DNA from: Scolanthus callimorphus
Lineage: Eukaryota > Cnidaria > Anthozoa > Actiniaria > Edwardsiidae
Length of the DNA: 64,000 bases
NCBI GenBank assembly: GCA_033964015.1
Contig: CM066923.1
Span: 2,046,001 to 2,110,000, forward strand
Direction of reading: 5' to 3'
Shown here: positions 27,001-39,000 of the stretch, piece after piece
Position numbering within the stretch: the first letter of the stretch is position 1
Layout: each line of letters begins with the position of its first letter
Program-made: the position numbers and the translations under genes
Notes under the pieces: model-generated
Databases searched by the model: none
Told to the model about the DNA's origin: nothing
Seen by the model: the letters and a program-made list of their open reading frames with translations, nothing else

Positions 27001-30000
27001 CGGGAACCTTTGCGCCCCGTTTTCTTTTGTTTTCAAATTGATCCATTGTTTTTCGGCTGCTCTGATTGGATAATAGCCCGCAAAGGCTCTCGGTTGATGA
27101 TGCCACCTGCTCCGTGACTTAAATTTAACCATACATATCCATCTAAATTTCACGAGTCGTTTGAATACGTGCGTGCTCAAGTGATTTGAACATCTTTCAT
27201 TCCAGTACAAACACAGCTGATAACGCGTTTCGCTCAATGCGAGCTTCTGTCGCGATAAAAAGTAAAAACAGAAAATGGAGGGAAAATTTAGCCAATCAGA
27301 TACACAGGTAACAGAAATTGTCACAGATCGATTTTCATCTCAAGAGCAGGCACTGATTTTTCTTATTGATATGCTTATTTAACAAATAATCGCCTCGATT
27401 AAGTCGAGACAGATTCTTGAAGAATGGACGATTTCAGCTATAAACGCGCACACTCTACTTTCTTTAGAAATGCCTTTGGAGCACAACTACCAGGATGCAA
27501 CGCGCGCATACAAGGTACTTGATTCGTGAAATGTAACACAACTACAGACATGCATCGCGCGTATCATTATAGCAGGATTCGTCCATTAGCTAGCCAATTC
27601 TTCAAGGATCTGTAGGTTCCGAGTAGGTTGCGTGATCCTCAAATTAAAGTGCGCCCTAATCCGATCCAAGATAGTGAGTACAATGTATAATAATGCAGGA
27701 AAGTGGTTTGTGAAAGCGCCGTAACAAGTGTTTAGTGCATTTCACTACTAACAAAATATCCTTGTGACTGGTTCCACAACATTTCAAGATCAACCTACGA
27801 AAGTTACATAATTATAACCACTTCCAAATCATTAAAGTCTTATATAATGGACTGAAAGACGCATTCGCTCGATTTCTCTCGTACTAGACTCCATTCTCCA
27901 CTCTTCCTTTCACTCCCTCTTTAAGCTGCTAGACAGGCTGGGCTCGACAAAATCCACGGCTTACAATTTGTAGGGTCAACATTTCTCAGTAACTTTAAAA
28001 CGCCAACATCCTATTCTACAGTCTGAAAGAAAGTTATTCCTAAAGGGCCTTGCTTTCTAAAAGGTTGCTTAGAGTGTATTGCACTTGAGGTAGAATACTT
28101 TGAATTCTTAAACGTCCACAAAATTGAAAACAACAAACAAGGCCCAAAGTGACAACAAGACTATACCTTGACACTGAGAATGTCGTTATAGGTCCCTCTA
28201 GGGCACTTTTAGGTACAGCAGTTCCTTGTGGGCAGTAATGTCCCTCGGGACATGCTTCGCATTGTTCCCAGCGAACGTTCCCGATCTTGTTGGAAAACTT
28301 CCCTGCGGCACACGGAAACTGGGTGCCGCGATGAGTGCCTAGAATAGAACAGAGTAATGCACACTATGAAAACATACATCTGATAATACTACCAGAAAAA
28401 AAACGTTTAAATGTCGACAGGCAACTCAGAAACACAGTAACTGCCAAAATATGCACATTTCAGAAGCAACAGTAGACTGCTTGCCGTCCCTTTTTTGGCG
28501 AACGTACGTAAACCGAGAGAAGGTCCTAGTCCTACATTGTAGTTTGTTTGCGCGCTCGTATTTCCAGCTCACGAGAGAGTCTAGGTGTCGAACGTACGTA
28601 AACCGAGAGAAGGTCCTAGTCCTACATTGTAGTTTGTTTGCGCGCTCGTATTTCCAGCTCACGAGAGAGTCTAGGTGTCGAACGTACGTAAACCGAGAGA
28701 AGGTCCTAATCCTACATTGTAGTTTGTTTGCGCGCTCGTATTTCCAGCTCACGAGAGAGTCTAGGTGTCGAACGTACGTAAACCGAGAGAAAGTCCTAAT
28801 CCTACATTGTAGTTTGTTTGCGCGCTCGTATTTCCAGCTCACGAGAGAGTCTAGGTGTCGAACGTACGTAAACCGAGAGAAGGTCCTAGTCCTACATTGT
28901 AGTTTGTTTGCGCGCTCGTATTTCCAGCTCACGAGAGAGTCTAGGTGTCGAACGTACGTAAACCGAGAGAAAGTCCTAATCCTACATTGTAGTTTGTTTG
29001 CGCGCTCGTATTTCCAGCTCACGAGAGAGTCTAGGTGTCGAACGTACGTAAACCGAGAGAAAGTCCTAATCCTACATTGTAGTTTGTTTGCGCACTCGTC
29101 CGTGGCGCTTCTCTCGGTTTAGGGACGTTCGCCAAAGAAGGGACTGCACGCAGTCTAAAGCAACAGCTTCCTACACGTCTATCACACAAAGTCTTATGGG
29201 AAGTACTCGCGCAGCCGACTGTTTGTTTGTTATTTGAGTGAGCGCCGGCGACGCATGAAAACATGAGCCTGGTGTGACTATGGAATTAATGCTTCCCAAC
29301 GGAACGCAGTGTAGTTGGGAAGCTTTTTCATTTTGGGTTGTAGCTTTGTATTGTCAATTGACAGTACTTGCATTCCACGATTTCATATGCATGAATCTGA
29401 TTGGCAGTTGCATCAGAACAATTTATTCAGGATGCTCTGAATACATTTTGGTGGTCGTTGTACTTCACTCTCGCCAGAAATCTACAGCAAGTGCTGTCAA
29501 ACTTAGATATTTTTAACATATATTATCATTATTGCTAAGTATATAATATAAAATTATAACAATCGATGTAATGGGAAACAATAAACCTTGCTGTTCAACC
29601 CTGGCAATAGCAATATACTCCAATGAGTGGTATTGTATTTTCTTTTGCACGCATGAATATGCTTTGCTATAGCGCAAAATAGAAATGAAATAATAATAAC
29701 TTGGTCGTCGTCTCAGTGTTGGCTTGAAGGTTCCAATGTCGTTTCGCACGAGCCTTCAAATCCGACGGGTGTGACAATGTTATGAATGGTTTGTTGTGTT
29801 GATCTAATACGGTAAGAAACTTTTTTTTAAATAACACCAATAGTTTGTTGTTCTATGACCACATATCACTCAAGCCAGTTTGAGACCAAAGGATGGATCG
29901 AAATTCCATGAGATTTAAACGGATCGAGTTCACTACTTTTATCGTTACCTCATTAACAGTAGGCAATAGACCTTTTCCGCTTGAATGGGGAACCTATGGT

Positions 30001-33000
30001 TTGTTTCCCTTACTGGCACTCATGCAAAACAATTATAATAATATAGCGACCGACTCCCCAGAACTTGCAGCTCGTAAGCTGAATTACGCTGGAGTCTCAA
30101 CGGCGCCACTGGCAGCCAAGCGGTCATTAGCACAGACACTGAGGGTGGTCACTGCCAGAGGGTTTATTACGTCCCCGGTGGTTCTTTAACGTCCCCCCTC
30201 AAACTGGGAAGGGTTTATTGTCTCATCCGAAATTCCTTTGTTTGGTCACATAAATATTAAAGAGCTTGCTCGTGCGTTAAGGGAAAAACCAAAGATTTCC
30301 TTCGCTTGAGTGCCAGTTGAGGAAACATACCACAGGACCCCGGTCAAGGGGAAAAGGTCGATTCGTATTTGTATGTACCTGGTGGGCAGTAATGTCCTGC
30401 CTCGCACACACCAGACGGCGCAGGCGCGGCAAGAAGACAGTACCACCCCTTGGGGCACTCGTAGCACTCTGATGAGCTCTTCAAGTTCGTCAAGTTACTC
30501 CATGAACCGGCTGGACAGGGAAACTGGGTCGGGCTCATGGTACTGAGTGGGCAAAAATATCCTAGAAATGGAAAGTAGGGTAGAAATAAGACTAACGCTG
30601 TTTTCTAGTCGGACAACAGAACAAAATAATTTTTTTTGTAGATGGCAATGCTGATAATGCAGACAAAGCAAAAAGGAAGCTTGGTCTAGCGGTCAGAGCG
30701 TCGCGGGACTTGCGAGACTCGCGATCGGGAAATGCCGAGTTCAAGTCCCGCTCCCACCACCAACTACGTGGTACAAAGCATCTCGGCTTCACTGAAATTC
30801 AAAATACACCAGGTGTGATCAAGTCGCAAAGCTTGGGTCGTAGATTTTTTGGTTTATCTTAACATTCTTTTCGCAAACCCTTTATGAACACGTGTGGTTG
30901 TCTTTAAATTTCTTCGGTGAAGCCGCTCAGACATTCCTACTGAGCCACCTTAACTCTGTAGATAGTTTTAGAGTGTTTTTTCTATACCAGGCTGAACAAG
31001 TGCTTATAGTTTTGGGTACTTTAAATTGCCAAATTTTAGCGTAAAATTTTTAAATCACTAGGCTCTTACATGCGGGTTTTTACTGTATAGCAAATTGTAT
31101 TCTCACCTGGCGCGCAAGGTTGCGGAGGTTTCTGCCATCCCCCAGTACCAGCCGAGCATGAAAATCTCTCCGGGCATGGAGTACACTCTTGCGCACTCGT
31201 CAAGTTATGATAGTCCGTATAGGTACCAGCTGGGCAAGCCATACGAGTTGCATTGGGAAGTACGGACCCGGCCGGGCAATAATAACCCGCCGAGCATTGC
31301 ACCGTTGGACGGGTTAGCCCTGGTTGGGGGCATGCCCAACCGGAAGTACAAGAGTTACACTCGGTTTCTGCTCCTCGTCCCTCCCAAGGATTGAAGCGTC
31401 CCGCGGGACAGAGAGTTGGAGAAGCTGATCCCTGGGGACAATAGTACCCTGGAGGGCACGTCTTGCATTGTGTTTTCACTGGAATGAAAGATGGTAAAAT
31501 GACTTGAGAACTTTATAAAAAATAGATGTTCAGGTGACTTAAACTCAACCCATGATGCATTGCTTTATTTTTGTCTACACGATAGGCGATACCAGCTATA
31601 AGCGCGCGCTTCCTTTTCTTTAGAAATGCCTTCGGATTGTAACACAAATATAAGAGGTAGGTGGGATTATTTAACGAAACACTGAGGAATACTCACGTGT
31701 TGACCCCAGCTCCTCCTGGTACGTCCCCGGAGGACATGGATGGTCCTTATAGTCCGCAACATTATATCCGCAATAATGCCCGGGTGGACAGAGTCTATCG
31801 CCGCGTGCGTCGCCTTGCGGACAATAGTATCCCATGCGGCAGTTTAGACACCGATATTCTCCCTCCAGTCCAAGCTCTTGGCTGTACTTGCCCGCGGGGC
31901 AGGGATACTGGTTCTGAGTCCTGGTTCCTTCAAGGCAATAATGGCCAGCTGGGCAAACTAACCTGTAATGACAACTCGGAAAATTAGAGAAACGCATTAT
32001 AATGAGTAACAAATGGAGCCTAGCCTGCTAGCCGGCTCTCCTGTGGGGTTTTGCGGATATTTTATTTTTTGGGCGCGCGGGATTCCTGTGTCACGGGGGG
32101 AAAGAAGAGAAACTGGAATCCCGCGCGCCAAAAAATCAAATATCCGAAAAAAAAAACACTGGACAGCCGGCTAGCAGGCTAAATAGAGCCTGACTCCATC
32201 AACATTTTGGAATGCGCAAGGTGGTTGCTCAAACGAAAATATTTAACATCCTGCGCCGTAAATGCCTAGGGAAATCCGCTCATAGAACTCGTTAAGCTAA
32301 AGAATAACCGGGTTTTTCAGTCTTTGAGTGACTCTCAATGAAAATGAACGAGTTAAAGCTACAAAGTGAACTGTAGTTATTCTAAGAACCCCAGTCAGTC
32401 GCTTCTACGTTATTGTTTTCATTCGATACAAGATGACGAATTACGGGTACAAATCTCCAAATAAACATCTATAAACATTTAGCGAATTCATTTACTTCAT
32501 TTTACCGAATTCAATCAAAATTATCCTTATTAAATCAGCTGATGGAAATTGATGCTTTTTCCGACTCGTTATGTTGCTAGGTCGACAGAATGGCGGCTGC
32601 CTGATGCTCTTTAAATACTAACCGTGCTGTTGGGTAGCCACTGGTTCCCTCTGGAGAGAAAAAGCCGGGAGGACAGGCAGCGCATCCAGCTTCTGGTGAT
32701 GGGGCTCCCGTAGTGTTACCATAGGTACCGGACGGGCAGGGATGGGCCACTTTACCGTCCGGACAATACGAACCTATCGGACAGAGCCCCGAGACAGGGT
32801 CAGGAGCAGTGTTGTGCCCACGACAAACATAACCAGGGTTACATGCCACACAAGATGTCATCGATCTGAAAAGGTAACAGGAAACTGTTACCCCGGAGTG
32901 CTCATCTTGCACAGCGATGTCACAGTAAGGATTCCACTCTGCTCTCTTCGTTAGACGCCATGTGACTTGTAACGTTCAGGAGAGCGTGCAAAGTCAGTTT

Positions 33001-36000
33001 ACTAATTAATTCTCGTGTTTTACTAGATTTATATTGTTGGTCATCAAGAACACAATCTTGATTGCAATTTCGACAGCGCAAGGTAATCAATATCCTGATT
33101 CTCAGACGCTGCTGTAGAGTTCGTTAGCACTTTCAACCTCCGCGGCAGATCCAAGTCACGGGCGCGACAAGTCGACATGGTAGAATACGTGACCCCGTGA
33201 CGCTGATCAGACGCGAAGATGGGAAGTGCCAACGTACTCTACCGTAGCGGATGAGAATCAGTCTACTCTCCACAGGGTACCAGACTAACCTTACTTAGAC
33301 CATGATAAGCGTGACGCTGATCAGACGCGAAGATGGGAAGTGCCAACGTACTCTACCGTAGCGGATAGGAATCAGTCTTAGGAATCAATAACTCACCTGT
33401 TACTATAAGTCCCAAGCTCACAGGGTTCTGGTGTTCGATCCTTATTCGGGCACTTCGATCCTGCCGGGCAGTCTGTACAGACTTCTACGGAATTCAAACT
33501 ATACTTGCCAGCATCGCACGCGATAGGGCTGGACGATATATTCGGACAGTGAAAGCCAGCGGGGCAGCTGATACATGCCTATGAATAAAGTTTTCAAATA
33601 ACATTAGCTATTGGAAATGGAAATTTGACATGGAATTTGTACAGTGAACTTACCTGTTGGGGATAAAGGAAATTAAAGCGATATTTTTACTTTTATGACT
33701 TAATTAATCATATATTAAAACTTTCTTGAGCTAGTCCACAACATTATCTCGCGCAGCCCTAGATCTTTTCCTAATTAATATGTTTTAGCTCCCGACCGAG
33801 TCAACTCGGCTATTTCAACATGCAAATAGGAAATTATCGACATCCTATCTAGAATTTTGGCTCCTGCCCTTAGTAGCCTCCATCGCAGCCACTTGTAAGT
33901 CGCTCGTCTCATGTCCTCTCCACAAACAAGCGACACGCAAGTAGCTGCGAAAGAGACGCGTTCCCAAGAGCTCGTCGTGGAATTTCACCCAGCAGTAGGG
34001 AATTCCTAAACTGATGAGCTACATTTCATGCACAGACTTCCCCCGCTCCTCGGGTCCAATGAGACGCATCGCAAAACTTATAACAGAGTTGCAGTGCGCA
34101 TGCGTTATCAGCTGGTATCAGCCAATCAACGAAAACCTTCAAATGGCGGTCATTAGGTCCTCTCTCGCGCGCGGGATCTTGAGAAGCGAGGTAGCACTGG
34201 GTACGGAGAGTACGGGAATACATTGCTAATAACGTGTTAATTGACAACTGTGGAGAACTGGATAAATGTTGAGTGGAGAAATATCGAGTCTAATTGGCGC
34301 CATGGATGGATTTGTTGGTTCAATATGCTATACACCACTATACTTTTACCACGGTAAAACACTCAGTACAGATAGTTACAATAACATTTAAAAGTATACA
34401 TTGAACGGTACTGTTTTACAGGTTTGCCGTGGGTAACATTTATGGGCTGCATGTGTGACCCAATATAGCGATCTTAATATGGCATGCGTGCTGCATGTGT
34501 TTGTGTAGATGTGACCAGGGAGTCATAGTTTGAATATGGTGTAATTGGCGCAAGGTTTATCGGTGCTGGAAATGTGGTGATGCGCATGCGCAGTCTGCAG
34601 TGCTGTCCGGAAGATATGCATGAGTGTATTTAAGGATTTTTTTGTATTTGGGAAACCTAGCGTAAAATGCTGATTCTCCCTCCTTTATTCTTCTTTAATC
34701 TGATTGGTCTAGTGACTTTTTATTGAAATATTTTCAAAAGTCGAAATCTATAAATGTTTCACTTTTATTATGTTACTTTATTATGGACATATTCTATGTG
34801 GGGAATCCTCAATGCGGTAGAACACTTAAGTTTTCCCTAGTTCTTATATGGATGATTATCAAAATATTTTGAGATTAACATTTTTTGTAACTATTATCAG
34901 ATTTTTGATTAGTTTTTATTTTTATTTTGAATCAATAATGACAACACTTTGACTTAAAATTAAATTATTAGTTTGCATTTCCATTGATTGTTACAATTTG
35001 CAATACTGTTATCATTACATTAGATTTTGCAATCAATATGGAGTGTCAAGTAGTTTACATCAAACCGAATTACGCATCGTTTTGCGGATGTTTCATGTTT
35101 TATGATCGGTTCCACGTTTTATGATGTAGTTTCTATTATTGATGATATTACCGTGTCGAACCGTGTTATAAAATCTCACGCATCAATTCATCATTACCAC
35201 GATCATGCACCATGTTCTTTATTGTATGACGCAATCATCTTATGGCAGCATTATATGTTATTTTACAACAGCTTAAGTGGCTGCAATAGACCAAAACGGT
35301 GTTCGCATCTTGTTGCTACCCAATTCAGATCATGTGATGATTCCTTTGGGTGGTTACAATTCTTAACTTTTTCTCACTCGACCAATGCACGAGTGTATGT
35401 GTAGAACAAAAGTATCCACCCAAAGGAATCATCACATGATCTGAATTGGGTGGCAACAAGATGTAAACAGCGTAAGCCGATTTTGTCTGCGGAATACGTG
35501 ATTGTCATGTCAGTTATCCGATTTTACGGCGCATCTGTATGATGGGCGGTCTCGACTGAGAGTTACAGCACAACGAAACTGATGCTGCTGACACATCAAC
35601 GATGAAGCTGGTGACTACGCTGAAGACGGTCATTGATTATGTTGGGTGCTGATTATGATTATGATGGTGGATAGATAGATAGATGGTGGTGTAGTGATGG
35701 CGGTGTGGGGGATGGTGATGATGGTGTGGGGGAGGGGGGTGTCGATGGCGGTGTGGGGGTTGTGATGATGGTGTGTGTGTGTGTGTGTGGGGGGGGTTGT
35801 GATGATGGTGTGTGTGTGTGTGTGGGGGGGGGTGATGGCGGTATGAAGGGTGGTGATGATGGTGTAGGGTGATGGTGGTGATGGTGTGTGGGGTTGTGGG
35901 TGTGGTGATGATGGTGGTGGCGATGAAGTAGGTGGTGATGACGACGAGGATAACGATAATGAAACCAATGTAACTCATGATAACATCTACCGTGAGTAAA

Positions 36001-39000
36001 GAAATCGAGATTGATTGATTGATTGATGGTGATAATGAAGATGATAGTGATGACAAGGATAGTGTTGGTGCCCCCTTCAGCAGCAGCTGATGACGATATC
36101 ATGATGATGAACGTGATGCAACTGATTCTCACGACCGTCCAAGGTGTCGACGCAACAAACAAAATTCAAAACCAGCTCGACGAGCGACAATGACAACCTT
36201 TAACCCCACAAGAAGGTTAGGCGAGAAATCAAAGCTCTTGCGGTCATAATGATATACAGGTGCTTCAAGAAAAATGTGAGGTGTGAAAATAACAAAATAT
36301 CCACGACATGAAAAAAAAGGTTCCAAATAAAACTGATGACCGATCCCGCAAACGCGTATTCAAAACCAGCTTGACGAGCGACAATGATAACCTTTAACCC
36401 CACAACAAGGTTAGGTGAAAAACCAAAGCTCTTGTCGTCGAAATAATATACTGATGCTTCAAGAAAAAAACGTGGTGCGAAAATAACAAAATATCCACGA
36501 CACGAACAAACGGTACAAAATAAAACTGATGCCGATTCCGTACTCGTGTATTCTTTACCAAACAAAGCCCTGTGCCACAAAAGTGCAATGCAAGTTGCCA
36601 TTGATAATGATGTAAGTAACCAATGACGGAACTTCGGATATCGACATGCACTTTGCTTCATCATGCTAAAATATGTGATCATGCCAATAATTCTAGTCTC
36701 CATGCAACACATAGTGTTGATCATGCCAATAATTCCAGTCTCCATGCAACACAGTGTTGATCATGCCAAGAATTCCAGTCTCCATGCAACACAGTGTTGA
36801 TCATGCCAAGAATTCCAGTCTCCATGCAACACGTTGATCATGCCAAGAATTCTAGTGTCCATGCAACTACAACACACCATGCAGGCACCGACAAAGCAAT
36901 AAGGAGCACATGCAAGAGGTGCCATGGGGCTGACATATTGTAAATGGTGCACTGTGGTTATCATATGGTTCGGTAATGGTTATGATATGATTATGTTACT
37001 CTATAAAGTGCGCTTTTCAATACATGCTCCAATGAGATTATTTAGCTGGCTTGAACTCAGGAATACATTCATGCGATAACTGAGTGTTTGTATTTTTCTT
37101 TTCTTGAAACCTTTAGTTGTGTTCGTCACGTAACGCTTCATCACACAACACTTTGCAGTGCAATATTTCGTCTCGCAACGCTACGTCGTTCAATTTTTCG
37201 TGATGCAACGCTCCGTCATGCAACACTCTGTCGTGTAATACTTCAGCAAGAAAGCGCGTTGCGTGATGAGCACTTCCAGACGATAGCGGTATTTGTGTGA
37301 CACTAACGGTTTTCCGTATCATTTGGTAAGCGGACTTTCAAGCAAACTAAACATATGGAGCTGATTGACATTAGTTACTAAACTTAATATAAGTCTATAT
37401 CTCCAGACTACATCAAGTAATATTGCCTTCCTCGGGACAAGTCACCCTGGATGTGGCAATATTGCTTAAACACGGTGGAAAATGCTTCAATTTTTTCCGG
37501 CAAAGTTACATTTGTTCCTCAAGGTCACATCTAGCGCAATGCACAACAGAATGTTGCAGTAAAAATCATCGGACTAAATAAGACGTGATAAAACACAGCT
37601 CGAAAGTTGTCAAACATTCCACCGTGCGACGTTGTCTTCAAGGATATAATTAACTATTATTAATCATTATAAGTTATTGGTTATTCGACTTACACCTGAG
37701 GTTGCGCCACCAGCTGATTGTCCTGGTCCCTGTTAGGTAGAGATTCAATCACGTGATTAGTCGTTAGTTCAACATTACTCGTGCAAGTGAGTGGTCACGT
37801 TACTATAGCAACCTGCAGGATCTTGGTATCCATGACGACTCGGATTCCATGGCGACTTGTAAGCGTCCATCAGCACCTTGTACATTAATCTTGGGTAGGA
37901 TTCTTGGAAAATCAAAATCTTGCCGAATTCGCAGAACAGACTGGACTGTTTGAATTGATCATTTATTTCTCCGTTTTATGTTTATTATGCACATATTTAA
38001 GTTTATTTTACTTGTGTTTTGCGTTTTTCTGTTTGTTTGCGTATTTGTTAGTATATTTGAACGTTTGTTTGTCTGATTGGTTCAGAGAAGGCACGTGAAA
38101 ATGTATAACACTGTAGTGCTGCACCACAGAAGCGATACAAAATGCTATTCAGAGCAGCATGCTACATTCATGTATTATTATACATTGTACTCACTATCTC
38201 GATTCTGATTGGCTAAAAGCGCGCGCTTTACTTTGGGAATCAGCATGCTGATTCTTGAAGAATCAGCTAGCTGATTCTTGATCCTACGCGCGCAATGTTT
38301 CATGGGACTACAGCCCTTGAATGTTTCCCTTATTTAACAAGGCGTTTGTGTAAAAGAAATTGCTTGACGGAAAACAGTATTTTCACTGAATCAATGTATA
38401 ATAAAACAATTATTTTATTCGGTTCTTGTGATTTCCAGAATAAACAATATCTCGCCAAGTGGAATCAGGCTCGGCCTTACGGCCTCGCCTGATTCCACTT
38501 GTCTCGACATTGTTTATTCTGGAAATCACAAAAACCTCATCCAATAATTGCTTAAAATCTGCTCGAACGTTCCTTGTTCCTTATCACAAATTCTAGTGCG
38601 CGCAAAGTTCTGATCGGACACGTTATTTTACTACTGCCTTCATCTCATCAATAAAAAAACAGGTTCTTGTGTGGCTGTCAGATAGGCAACTATCCCGACG
38701 CGCAAGACACGGCTGAGTGACATCCATGCAGTTTCTTCTTTAGCGGGCTTCTATTGTTCAGCATGGGAAATTTCCAAATAATGGGCAGTCACAAAAACTC
38801 CGCTCCCCCTGTTGAGGACCAAACTTTCAGCTACTCATCCTGGGAATGTTTTAATAGCCACCCTTATCCACCCTGGAATTCCAGTCAATTTCTTCTTGAC
38901 CACCCCGGAAATTATGCTCACCCTGAAATTCCATATTTTGGGAATAACCACCCTGGAATTTTGCTCAAGTAATAGGGTATTCCGGGGTTCCTCAACTGCC

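Noticed and set aside
28426..29122. ORFs of 198 and 223 codons on opposite strands
   Set aside because: Both come from the 90-bp tandem repeat, whose length is a multiple of three, and both are inside an inverted-repeat element.
30671..30760. Functional tRNA gene
   Set aside because: Box A and B resemble a tRNA but the T stem does not pair and no clean acceptor stem is seen; a SINE head is more likely.
35630..36162. His/Pro/Ser/Thr-rich ORFs on the minus strand
   Set aside because: Translations of a GTG/GATG low-complexity tract in three frames.
36200..36745. 181-codon minus-strand ORF
   Set aside because: Spans a roughly 195-bp duplication and a 45-bp tandem repeat in a long intron; no family resemblance or splice support.
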